Part shown: positions 50,254-61,306 of the stretch, in pieces | Layout: each line of letters opens with the position of its first letter | How positions within the stretch are numbered: the first letter of the stretch is position 1 | Source: Polytrichum commune | Lineage: Eukaryota; Streptophyta; Polytrichopsida; Polytrichales; Polytrichaceae | NCBI GenBank assembly: GCA_950295325.1 | Contig: OX485804.1 | Coordinates: forward strand, 62,588,533 to 62,652,532 | Length of the DNA stretch: 64,000 bases | Direction of reading: 5' to 3' | Notes under the pieces: model-generated | Told to the model about the DNA's origin: nothing | Database searches by the model: none | Seen by the model: only the letters and a program-made list of their open reading frames with translations | Made by a program: the position numbers and the translations under genes

Positions 50254-50442
50254 CTAAGCTAGGTCGGTATCGTCGAAGTCGTCTTCGAAGTCGTTGAAGA
50301 AGTCGGCGTCGGATGGCTTGTGGTCGACTGCGGCGTCGCCAAGCAAATCCAGTGCGTCTCCATCAACATCGACGTCCATGGCCACCCCTACCACTCCGTC
50401 CTCCAGGTCCGGCATATACAGGCCTGCCGGATAGGCCTTCAT
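50254..50442 (-). CDS. CSN9: COP9 signalosome subunit 9 (CSNAP), 62 aa
   Basis: A single-exon 62-codon ORF starting MKAYPAGLYMPDLEDG and ending DADFFNDFEDDFDDTDLA. The C-terminal FFNDFEDxFDD (residues 48-58) is the signature of CSNAP/COPS9, the small acidic ninth subunit that docks in the COP9 signalosome, the complex that removes NEDD8 from cullins. Length matches the family (about 57-62 aa). The ATG at 50442 is chosen because the MKxYPAG start is followed directly by the acidic body; the in-frame sequence upstream has no ATG. Any 5' UTR intron cannot be seen. A MITE starts 189 bp upstream. Base composition is more GC-rich than its surroundings. Confidence 0.88.
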   Translation of the reverse strand: MKAYPAGLYMPDLEDGVVGVAMDVDVDGDALDLLGDAAVDHKPSDADFFNDFEDDFDDTDLA

Positions 50443-50630
50443 CCTGTTTGAATCCGTCTCAACCTTCACCCACAATCAACAAAACCGATCCTCAACTTTC
50501 ACAATCATTCCTGGCGCTCCACCCACTCTTGCCAAGTGCTGTGGAATGCAGATTTTACGCAAGCTTGCCGCTGCCGAAGCTTCGAAATCCACTGCGAAGT
50601 GCACGACAATCTTCTTCGTCTTTCTTCTTA

Positions 50631-51019
50631 GGGCCAGTTCACACGGGGTCCAAGTCCTAAGTCCCAAGTCACTTGAGGTCAATCCGTGCAATCTCAACCG
50701 TTGAGAGGCTTGGGACTTACCACTTCCCACGAGGTCCCAAGTCCTAAGTCCCAAGTACGACATGGATGCCTACATGGCAACACTTTTTGGAGGTCAGGCT
50801 CAGGACTTGTATTGAGAGTTGGGTCGCACAAAAAGCTAGATCCAACTTTCAACACAAGTCCCCCAAATATTTGTGCATAAAATAATTGAGATCCAACTTT
50901 AATTTTAATTAATACATTTTAATAGTTTCTTGAGGCTTAAAAGTTGGGACTTTGTCTTCATGTTGAGACTTGCTAACATGAGTAAGACTTGGTACTTGGG
51001 ACCCCATGTGAAGTGGCCC
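50631..51019. mobile_element. Tourist-like MITE, 389 bp, upstream of CSN9
   Basis: Same family and almost the same length as 11720-12109. Ends are GGGCCAGTTCACACGGGG and, reversed, GGGCCACTTCACATGGGG. TTA flanks the left, ATA the right. It lies within the 5' UTR or promoter of CSN9. Confidence 0.85.
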
Positions 51020-52150
51020 ATAATGTTCTCCGTAAAGCACAAGCATGTTTCAATCCATGCTTTGAAGATGAACTTAGGTCATGTTTATAAAGCATTAAGC
51101 CTTGTCTGAAATTTTGCTTTCTAATGTGCGGAGCCCTTATATCATGTAAAGCACTTATACATTTTTTTTCATCTATTATTATGTGTCCATTATCTAGCTT
51201 GAATGTGCATATAATTGAATGGAGGGCATTATGCTGGGGCGGAATGCCCTCGCCAAAAACGTGATCCTACCTCTTGGCAAAATGTCCTTCATACATCTTC
51301 TCTAGCAAAAATCTAGGAGTTCTTTACGTAGAAGAATGCCCCTCAAGTTGTGGATTGCAAGATTTTTCAAGCACGGCCGTTGGGCTCCTACCCTTGGGCA
51401 ATGCCCTTAAATACTACAATGGAGTCCCCTAAGGCATTCCCCTATAATTGCCCATAGTGGCTCATTACCCTATATCACGTAATATCCTTAGTCGTGGAAG
51501 GAGGTATTCTTTGGATCCGAATATATATCACGTAGTTGGGTTCTAGACATGCTTATTGTTGATGCACCATCTTTCTAATGACCATTTGGACAAGACTTCT
51601 AAGTCATATTGACTCATCCTCCTTCCTAACCTACTAAACCAGTTTTTGCAATTTGAAATGCAAAAACTTGCATAAACGAATGCATGTCAATTGACACGCA
51701 CAATTTAGAATTTGACATGTAGTGTGACTTGTGAAGAAAAAAACCACACATCAATTGACACGTACAAATTTGAAGTGACACGCACTACCAAGCATGTGAC
51801 ACTTTAGAAGAAAATGTAGATGTCTATTGACACTCATTTTTGTTTTTGAATTTGTCAAGTGACACTTTTGATTTGAGGTTTGAACATCAAATGAAATTTG
51901 TCAAACATACACACTGCTCGCTTTCTTCCTGCTCATTTCCAGTGTTGCATAGTAAGTACTTATGCAAACCCCTGCATCACTAGCTTATGAGAATTGGGAT
52001 TTTATTAGGGTTTTCCCTGCTTCCGTGCTGCACTTGCAGGCGATCTCCTGTCGCTTCCGCAACACTTGTAGGGTTGAGGTGCAGATCAATTGCTGGGATT
52101 GCCTGTACGCTTCACACGTAACTCCAGCCTCTCTTTCTATCTTGCAAGTT
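51020..52150. other. gene-free stretch
   Basis: No gene supported; AT-rich with TTGACACGCAC-type words near 51.7-51.85 kb. Antisense ORF 51985-52506 was not accepted. Confidence 0.45.
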
Positions 52151-53358
52151 TGTGTTGGTGGTTGATACTCATGGCGATCCAGGAACTCTGTTTCTCGAAC
52201 CTCAGTCCAATATCGATTGCCTTCCTCGACGAGGGCTACCCCTTGTTGGCAATACTCCTGGGAGAGTTTCATTGCATTAAACATTCTGAACATCGAGGAA
52301 TCTTGCTGGTGAGGAGTGGTACATTGATGTATTTGACAAGAGTTGGGGACTTCATGGCACAAGACTTGATTAAAAATATTGTTTGGCAGAAAGACCTTTC
52401 CCATCCCATCATCCACAATGTTTCTAAAAAAATTCTTACCGCCTGAACCAAACTTGAAAATTCCAACTTTCCAACTGGTAAACCTCAACTTCACGTTTGC
52501 AACCATTAAACCTCCTCATTGTAAAGTTGGGCTTTCACATTCAAGTGCCCAACAAAAAGAAAATGTTAGTAGTAATGCGTTTCAATGTCCTCCTCGCCAA
52601 GAGTGGTCTAGAATTCAGAAGTTCATTAGCATGCTCAAGGTAAATTTGTCAAGATATCGGAGACAAATATAAGAATACATTGATTTGGATACGTTAGCAT
52701 CAAAAAGTCTCGGTTTGGGATGCATACTGTGAAATTTGGTTGCAAAACTAATAAGCTGCATCTTAGCAAGATCTTGAAACCATTAAAACTTGATGTAGGG
52801 GAGTTTGCATTACACATACATAGATTTGATCGACATACACAGCCGTGTGATGACCAAATTCTATCTGTAGTGTTTGGACAGGCTTGGGTCGGCCTGCAGA
52901 CCAACCTCATAATTTCTCTTCAAACTTGCGCTCAAGACGCAATTGTAACATCACAAACTGTTGAAACAGTTGACGATTAAATCATGAAGTAGAGCAAATA
53001 TGTAGTTCCACCGCAGCATCTGTTCAAATTCTGGGCAGATGAAATGGGGAAAACCACAGGAGACGTGTGTTGACACAATAGGTTTGCTAAAAAAATGTAC
53101 ATTACATGAACCTTCTGTTACAAGCCACGCGAGAGACTCAGTTGGCAGGAGATTATTGATGTGAAGCTATGTTGGAAGAAAATCCAAATCTATTGGGAAT
53201 ACTCGTTTGCATCATGGAGACTCCCTCAGGATCAACTCCCTTCGTCATTTTATGCTGTTGGTACCACTTTGTCCTCTCTGTTCCAACCAGCACCAGATCC
53301 CCAGTATCAGTTTGCAGATGGTCAAATCACCCTCAGGAATCCAATTATAAACAACTGA
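52151..53358 (+). pseudogene. unrecognised, decayed multi-exon coding remnant
   Basis: Several plus-strand stretches look protein-coding but change frame. They include VVDTHGDPGTLFLEPQSN (from about 52160), a 97-codon frame 52379-52672, LKLDVGEFALHIHRF..PCDDQILSVVFGQAWVGLQT (52720-52980), FKFWADEMGKTTGDV (about 53020-53070) and WQEIIDVKLCW...RLPQDQLPSSFYAVGTTL...QYQFADGQITLRNP (about 53140-53358). A donor-like AAG|GTAAAT is at about 52640. The family is not recognised; the call rests on protein-like composition only. Confidence 0.4.
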
Positions 53359-53990
53359 CTTCGAAATAAATCATATCTGTAACATCCACCTAATAACGCG
53401 TGGAGCCAAAACCATCAGTTAGACTCTTCCAATGTTGTTACAAATAAACTGGATACTGAATAGTTGACGATGAAGGATGTCTAGATGCTAAATTTCTATT
53501 TGAATGATTTGCAAACCAACACCTACTATCTGATGAAATGCTAGAACTATCATGTTAAGCAGATAGAGTAGAGAATGAAATATAAGCACCTAATTGCATG
53601 ATATGTTGATTCAGTGTATGGGAAAATTTCTTTACACACATTCAGTGGTAACCAGAGGTCAATGATGACACTTTAGTTTTATTACAAAAGGTCATCACAA
53701 AACAAGTGTGAAGACGCTTAAAGAATGAAGAGCTCTTTATTTACAGATAATACTTTTTTCTCATGGATAATATCCAAATGCTTAAGGGAAATGTTTGCCT
53801 GGAGACAGGGAGAGGGAAAGAGCTAGGGAAAGGGATATCTTTTTCACAGGGTAGGTGACACTGCAGAGTTAGTAAGTAAAGAGTTAGTAGGAATGTAAGG
53901 TTAAAGTTGGATATAATGAGATGCTGTCCAAATCCAGAAGGGGGGAGGGGGAGTATATTCTTGTATTGTGTCAACAGACACTCAGTCAAG
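53359..53990. other. 3' flank of RLP4-like gene
   Basis: No coding sequence; probably contains the 3' UTR of the minus-strand RLP4-like gene. Confidence 0.45.
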
Positions 53991-56900
53991 TCATATTGGC
54001 AAACAATTGGAGGTCCTTCTTCTTAAGGATGAAGATGATTTCAACAAACAAGCACTCAGACTCTGTTGCAGAGTATCGTTGAGAGAGGACTGACCAACAA
54101 GCTGATGAGGGAGGTTGAAATTGTAGTCCTCCTGAGACCTCCTTCGCATATACAGGAACACCCCACCGGCAATGGCAACAACCGCTGCCAACACCCCGAT
54201 CACTATACCGAAGATGGCGCCCGTGGAATGGCTTGCTTTGTGAGAGCAATCTGGTAGCGATGGAACACCGCAGAGTCCTTGGTTATCTGCCAAATTGATG
54301 TACCCACCATGTACTCCAATGGTGTATATCGCCTCTGGGACTGGCCCAGCCAGATGATTGTTGTCAAGGCTCCTGCAAAATCAAAAGGAAGCATTTCATT
54401 AATGATGATGAATACAGAACATCAACATACACCATTCACATGATGATGGTACAATACATCAGAAAATACATGAGAGAGAGAGAGAGAGAGCTCTTACAGA
54501 TGTTGCATTTGTGCGCTGCCAAGGCTAATGGGAATGGCGCCTACCAGAGAATTATAAGACAAATCTCTGAATTTCACAAATAAACAAAAATATAAATCAG
54601 AACATCTGAAAACTTGGGTGGACTATGGAGCATGGCAGAGTACATAAACTAACTCCTTGGAACACTATGATGTCATTCTAACAGTTCGAGGCTCATAATT
54701 TGTTAGGTCCGATCATGCATTTTACGTGTTTGTGTCAACAAGTTACACAAGGAAAAGGAAGCATCATTTTCTGATTTCAAAATAATGAAGATGAAGACAC
54801 TATGAATGATGATGAAGTATGGAAAGAGAAAGAAATCACACACTAGAAGTCCTCGTCAGGGACTTGCTATGAATCATGCTTACAAAGAAATTAGGTTGTT
54901 TGTTCCCAAGCCTGAAGGAATGGGACCTGAAATTTGATTATTGCTGGCATTCCTGTGGTCCAATATCAACACATTAGAATGAGAACAAACAGAAAGATAA
55001 ATCTACTTGAAGTGCACTCTACGAATATTTTATAAAGTAAAAATGCTCTCATAACCGCAAAGCAGATAAGGGAACGAAAATAATGTATGTGGCAAAAGCA
55101 TATAGATCAGTTTCTTACATTGTTATGAGATGAGAAAGTTGGTTAATGTCTGGAGCGATATATCCTGTAATACCTTGCTGCGCAATGTTTCTGCAGTAGT
55201 CAAATTCAAGGTCGTTAGAATGACAACATTGCAACTTTTCGTCGACAACCAGAACAACATTAATCAGACACCCCTATCAAAAAAAACACCTGAATCAGAT
55301 AGCAATAACCTCATCCGTGGAACACAAATTTCATATTGAGAAAGGATTGATATCTGATCCACAGTGGAGTGGACTATACAAAAGCAAGTAGAATTCTGAG
55401 TGCGTACATGTGAGTGACAATGAGGGAGGCACCATCAGCGGCAAGATTACAAGTGACTCCTTCCCAGGCATCCCAGTCAGTGGGTGCGCAAGGATCTCCG
55501 TTCCATCCCAACCTCGAAGGAACATTTAATGTGTCTCTCAATGCATGCATAGCAGCAGCTGCTCAGAGCGAATGTCAAATGATGTCAGCAAATTTTCCAC
55601 CGACGCAGGAACTCCCAATCCACTCACTGGTCTTACTTGAGAAACAACATCAGAGACGGTTTGCCTTACTGATTAGAGTTGCAACCAATACCTAGGGTCA
55701 TTTACGAGCATAATTTACAGGATAAAATAGAAACATAATTAAAGACACCAAGATTTCAGTAACCAAGAGAATTCAGAAAAAGGCTGATAACTAGACATAA
55801 TTGGCGAAGATTACGCACCTTCTGTGAGGTTTGTGGCAATATCTGCTGGTACAACCGCAAGAACTTCCAGCCCACAGATGAGAGGGCTCCCTATGACCGG
55901 TACAAGTGAAATTGTGAGTTGCCCCCCAGTCAGATTCTTCACAGTGTAGACATAATCGAAAGCTGCATTAGCTCCGACTTGCTGGAACAAATCCAATGAG
56001 GGCAAGACTGTTAGCCCATTGATGGAAACATTGAACACACGTAACCCAGCGTTAATTACAGTTGGATCGATCTCCGCAAAGTGGAACCAAATCTGATAGT
56101 CCAACTTCGCATCCACAGTAAAATCATACACTATCGGGATGCCCGGCTGCGCTTCGATCCGACAGATTTGGTAAAGGCGCGCAGGCCAGTAATTTGGTGC
56201 CAAGTTTGACCCAGCGATGTTTGCCTGTGTGGACACGACTGCTCTCACATTGTTTGTGTACACATCATCTGCCTCCCAGGATCGTCCTCCAAGGTCGGTC
56301 ACATTGTCAAACCCTGGACCGAAAGAGGAGTTTCCCCCCGTCAACCTGCCATAGTCCACAAGGATCACATTCTGCCCCGTGACATTGGAATTGTAAGACA
56401 GATCATCCACTTTGAGAAGCTCAAGAGCTCCAATGACTGGAACATCTGTACCAATGCTGTAGAAGCAGATTGTTGCCACACTGTCGTGAATGTAAGCATA
56501 CAGATCTGAGTAGGCACCGAAGTTGCTATTATCATCGGCCCATGGGTACCGCCAACTGAACACCACAGTTCCTTCCACCGATACATCGAAACTCGGTGAG
56601 TGACTCAAATTGTCGTAGTTGTTGTAGGCGAAGAACATCTGAATTTGGTGTCTGCCCAATGGCACCGGTACTTCGTAGCAGTTCTTCTTGCCCTCCGAAA
56701 TGGGGAAGTAACGGAGCGTGCGTTCTTGTTCCCTGGGGAAATTCTCGGGGTTCATCACACTTCCTGAGTCACCAGCTGAAAAGAATCGATCCGCGTCCCA
56801 TGTTTGGTTGACGTTATTGAAAAACGTTTGGTTCCCTCCACAATCTATGCGCACATAATTGTCTGCCAAATTTCCCACATCGCCTGTACGTCATCATCTT

Positions 56901-57739
56901 GGCTAATCCACAAAAACTCAATTGTGTTCCTCTACTACACATCCTGTTTTGTATGAGACATGACATTGAGCAATTTCACCTACAAAAATCCACGATCAAT
57001 AGAGAAATGAAGAATGTTGAAAGGTAAATAGGTGTATGGACAAAGAGAAAGAGCACATTTTGGCTAATTCACACCAATTCAAATGTGATCCCCTAATACA
57101 CATGTTATTTTGAATGTTAAGCATGACATGAGAATTGCACTTCCAAAGATCAACATTCAAGAGAGAAATGCAAGGTGTTGAAAAGTACATTGGTCCATGA
57201 TCCACTTTGTCACCGAAGGACGAAGGGAGTGGGGTAAATTTCATGAATGGGTTAATCGGCAGGAGGAATTCCATGAATTGATGAGACGAACTTTAGGGAT
57301 GCAATTACAATCACTGTCGGAAAACTTCATGATAACATTTAAACCCTTAATGGGTATCTTTTCGAGAGGTGCTCAAGCAAACCTGGAGCTGCGATACAAA
57401 GAATCACATTTCGGTGTATTGGGTTGATGGGATCCAACTCAATGAGGTGCTATGGTCGCAATTTCTTTGTGCATTATGGGCTAACTGATGTACAGGAGAG
57501 GAATGTAGGTTGCAGAATGAACGATCCGTCTTGTAACCTAGTGCATTTATGACAGTCGCAGAATGTGGATTGCAGAACTAATAAAGTCACCAAACATACA
57601 TTATTTAACCCTTAGTGAGAATTGAAGACAAGATACTTAGTTGCGAAGAGGTGTTTGAATCCACACCTAGACCCTGCGCAAACACCGCGGGCAGGAAGGC
57701 CAGAAGCAACACCCACGCAGTTCGAGGAATCCCCGCCAT
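53991..57739 (-). CDS. RLP4: RLP4-like receptor-like protein (malectin-like domain, LRRs, TM, no kinase), 7 exons
   Basis: Exons (minus): 57739-57667 (or to 57673), 56883-55819, 55558-55408, 55190-55119, 54952-54884, 54566-54498, 54372-53991. This gives 1,881 or 1,875 bp, about 625 aa, in frame throughout. Exon 1 encodes a signal peptide (MAGIPRTAWVLLLAFLPAVFAQG). Exon 2 is the malectin-like domain (NYVRIDCGGNQ ... FHFAEID ... ISLVP). Exon 3 has the WNGDPC motif before the LRRs; exons 4-6 are 72-, 69- and 69-bp phase-conserved LRR exons; exon 7 holds the last LRR, GLCGVPSLPDC, a TM helix (IFGIVIGVLAAVVAIAGGVF) and a short basic/Ser tail. Arabidopsis RLP4 has the same plan and length; its family acts at the cell surface, thought to sense the wall. 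A GA repeat (54472-54490) lies in the intron just after exon 6. The apparent GTG start at 56878 is internal. Confidence 0.93.
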
Positions 57740-59270
57740 GGCGCTCGACAAAACTTCACAATGATCTCAATACCCACGCATCGTTTCCACCACCATGAAA
57801 AAATCGGACGAGGCCAGTGACTCAGGCAGCTCCGTTCTTCACCCCTTTCACCTGATCCCAAAAATCGCAACCCGCACCAACACACCCACATCAACAACAG
57901 CGTCATCCTTGCAGGATTGAAATCACCCAAGAGAGAGGATCTTGCACCTTCCTCGCCATTTTAAGCAATGCTACCCACCCTCTCAACCTAATATTGAAAG
58001 AAAAATACACCTCCATTGGGCTCGTCCCCTGAAGAATCCACGGCCGATCTAGCAATGCCAGCACCTTCGAAGAGCCTAAGCCATGTCCACAAACGACCAA
58101 CAACAATATTTTTGAGAAAATCCTCACCTTTAACTAGTAGAGCTCCGCCTCCCAAGCTGCATCACCACCTCTCAGAACCTCTCAGAACCCCACCGCCCAC
58201 ATTGACGCCAACAACGTCCCGGAAGCAAAGATGAGCTTGCTCAACCAAAACCCACAGATCTCCCCGACCAAAATGTGGGGCAACCGAGCTAGATCCAAGG
58301 CAACGTTAAGGTGTCTCCTTGCTTTGCAACAAAAGCACCACAACAGATGCACACGAGACTTGACAAGTTAGCCCAGAATCTAATACTGTCCAGCCGCCAC
58401 TTTGACAGCTCCCAAGTTGAGTTGGCTTAGTAGGATCTGAATACCTCCAAAAAGATTTGGTTGTGAGGATCGTAGGCGGCCGACAAGACAATGAGAGGCC
58501 GAGAGAGACCGGCCAGAGCAGGGCTCGGGGCGATATGGGTAAGTTGAGTTGCGCGTGGTGACGGGGGCGGAAATGCGAGGAGGGAGGAGGTGATTATTCC
58601 TCCGGGTGCGGCGGCTGGCGCGCTCTACTCCGCCCCAAGTTTGCTAATTTGGTTCTGATTTCGTTTTAGTTTTTTTGTTTCTTCGGTTGTTCGGATGTGA
58701 ATCATACGATGCTTTTCGCAGTGGATGTTAGCGGGAAGGAGGAGGAAGGAGCCGGGAAGCAGCGTCTTCAACGAACTTAAGCTTAATCTACTAGCAGATG
58801 GATCAGGACTCAGGAGTGTCGCCACCAACAATTTACTTATTAGCTCCCCGTTCGGTGGGGCGATCACCAAGACATGCTGCAAGTGGACAGAGCGTGGAAA
58901 GTTAGCGGCATTCAGGATTTCCGCATTTGTTGCGAAGATTGTGAATCTCTCGAACTACCGCAACTGTAGAAGTCCTTCATCTGACTTACTAGGACAATTG
59001 CGCCTTGTTGTACTGTAACAATAATCTATGGCACTGGGATTTACTGCCCCTGTACTACACTGCTTGTGGTATTTAGTGGGACGTACACTATTTATTAAGG
59101 GTACACTAAATCTACTCTATGTCCATTTTGGAACTTTAGAACAATGACAGTGAGTCATTGTTTCAAAGTTCCAAAAGCAGTTGGCCATTGATGGTGGCGT
59201 GTCGGGATTGTTCAAGAAATTATTCATATGCACTTGTACAATGGGTCAGGATGTAACGAGCCCAAACTAA
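57740..59270. other. 5' flank of RLP4-like gene, no gene seen
   Basis: 57.74-58.65 kb is relatively GC-rich with short ORFs on both strands but no recognisable product; promoter and 5' UTR of the RLP4-like gene are expected at its left edge. Confidence 0.45.
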
Positions 59271-59715
59271 GGGGCGGTTTACACTATGGACCATGAAGTC
59301 GTCCCACGTAAGAGGCCTATTTTGTGTGGGACAACTTCATGGGACAACTTCCATGGTCCGAGTTACTAAAATATTAGTTTTCATGGTTCATGGGCCCTTC
59401 ACTAGGTGTAAACCGAATGTGGACCATGAAGAATGACCATGCACCAAAAAGGCTTAAAACGGCATTTTTCTGACATGGGCCCTTGCTCTTTTTCCCGGAC
59501 CACCTCTTTTGCTTGTCCCAACGGAAAACCCGTTGGACCATGGCAGTGGATAGAGTAGGCTTAAAAAATAATATTTTGTGGACCTCAACCTCCGTGGTCA
59601 CTCTGCCATTTTTTCCTTGGTGTAAACCCAAGTCGTCCCGGGACGACTTCAACGTCCAATCACATCGCCTAGACGGCCTTGGGACGACTTCATGGTCCAT
59701 AGTGTAAACCGCCCC
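59271..59715. mobile_element. Tourist-like MITE, 445 bp, 36-bp perfect TIR
   Basis: Ends are GGGGCGGTTTACACTATGG and its exact inverse, perfect over 36 bp (59271-59306 and 59680-59715). TAA target duplication at 59268-59270 and 59716-59718. The interior contains further GGTGTAAACC words, suggesting an older related insertion. Perfect ends imply recent insertion. Confidence 0.92.
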
Positions 59716-59731
59716 TAAGGTAGGGAAAACG

Positions 59732-59974
59732 TAACCGGTTGGCCGCTTTGTTTCACCGAGGTGGCACTACACGATTGGCTCTGAGCACACAGGTTTGCAA
59801 ACGATAACCTCGACATCCCAGCCGGTTATGATCATCTAAATCGGTTATGGTGACAAGTGACCCACTGTTTAGGTCACCTGCGCGGCTCAACAAAGCGGCC
59901 AACCGGTTATGTCCGGTAATCGTTTTATTGGAACCGGTTCTGCACCGATAACCGGTTCCAATAAAACGATTACC
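59732..59974. repeat. nested inverted repeats rich in AACCGGTT
   Basis: TAACCGGTTGGCCGCTTTGTT at 59732-59752 is exactly inverted at 59889-59909. A 25-bp arm at 59915-59939 is exactly inverted at 59950-59974 around a 10-nt loop. Several CCGGTTAT words lie between. It could be a MITE or a TIR cluster; no target duplication is evident. Confidence 0.85.
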
Positions 59975-60519
59975 TAATACATTCACGACACTTACCGAGG
60001 TGTCTATGTGAATTAGTTTATGTAGTGAGGTTAAATTGGGATGAAAGAACAACAAACCTATATGCAATAAGTTCTTACCAAAACCTCCTCCCCTTGCCCC
60101 TCGGTACTAGGTATTGTGCAATGAAACCCCCCAAACTACACAATATAAATATTTAATAATTGCCAACAAGCCTATGCAAGTGTGTCGACACTAGGTTTTT
60201 GTTGACACAAGTGATCTTTTTAAATGAATATGTTTTTTGATATTTTTTAAATTCATGTAAAAGTTAGGTTCACATTCATAAGTTGTAAACTAATAACTGT
60301 TACAAGGTTCAGAAGAAGCGAGAGAATAGATCATATGATGTAGGGAGAGAGGGAATCACATATGAGTGTACTTCTCATCCATCCAACATAAAAGCTTAAC
60401 CCCCTATAGGTTTATGGTCGATTAATCTCAAATGACTTTGACTACACTATATCAAGATCTTTAAAGCTAGTTATGGTGTCACTTCTACTTTTAAAATGTA
60501 CCCTACATGCTACACACTA

Positions 60520-60981
60520 CACTAACTATGATATTTAGTGTCACCAATTCTGATTGTCTTGCTCAATACTAATTGTAAACCACAATGTAGTGTCACCAAC
60601 AGTAAATGTTTAACCCAACATTATTTGTCATTCCTTGTAATTTTTTAGGGGATCATAGATTTACAGTGTTGCAATTATTGCCACTTACCAAGTGATTTTC
60701 ATCCAAATTTCCATCATCAATGACAATATTTCATCGCAAATTTGCTAGGATGCAAATTATACCAAACTTAAGAACATTTACCTTAGGGTGGAGGCAGAAC
60801 CGAGAGAAGAGTAGCAAACTAGAGAAGGTAGGGTTTTGGCCAATGGATGAACTCATCCATCATCCATCACCCATCACCCATCACCCATAACAATAGTTGT
60901 TCACTTATTCATAAGGTGTCATCCAAAAAGTTACCATAGTGGCATAGAATACCATATGACACTGAATATCATATTTAGTGT
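60520..60981. mobile_element. MITE, same family as the one in importin intron 29
   Basis: Ends CACTAACTATGATATTTAGTG and (inverse) ACTGAATATCATATTTAGTG; interior shares long stretches with 34415-34779 and carries an additional ~100 bp and a CATCCATCACCCATCACCC expansion. 59975-60519 shows no gene. Confidence 0.85.
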
Positions 60982-61073
60982 AGTTTAGGGCTTTTATGTT
61001 GGATAAATGAGAGGTACACTCATATGCAATAATTCCCTTTCTCCATAGAACAACCCATTGTCATCACTTAGGG

Positions 61074-61306
61074 CCAGTTTACACTACACAAAATATGATA
61101 TTTAGTGTGACTTACTATTTGGAACCACGCAATGCTATAATTGTCTATTGTGCATCTCATATTTTTTATCAACCATGGTCGAATTGGTTGTTTGGCCATT
61201 ATAGTACATTAACACCTTTACTTAGTAGAAAAATACATTAATAATAAAAAGATATAGAAACATGTAACTCCGAACAGTAAGTCACACTAAATATCATATT
61301 TTGTGT
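61074..61306. mobile_element. MITE with 31-bp perfect inverted repeat
   Basis: 61086-61116 is the exact inverse of 61276-61306 (ACACAAAATATGATATTTAG at the start). A TTA|GGGCCAGTTTACACT end precedes the left arm but has no counterpart at the right, so the right terminus appears to have lost about 15 bp. Related to 19791-20012. Confidence 0.8.

Noticed and set aside
51985-52506. 173-codon minus-strand ORF
   Set aside because: No recognisable domain, and it is antisense to a more protein-like plus-strand region.
53991-54372. Receptor kinase
   Set aside because: After the membrane helix there are only about 55 residues; no kinase domain follows before the stop or downstream.
55811-56878. RLP4-like gene starting at an internal codon at 56878
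   Set aside because: That codon is GTG; the exon joins in frame to a signal-peptide exon at 57739.
57197-57427. 76-codon ORF
   Set aside because: Lies in intron 1 of the RLP4-like gene on the opposite strand and resembles no family.
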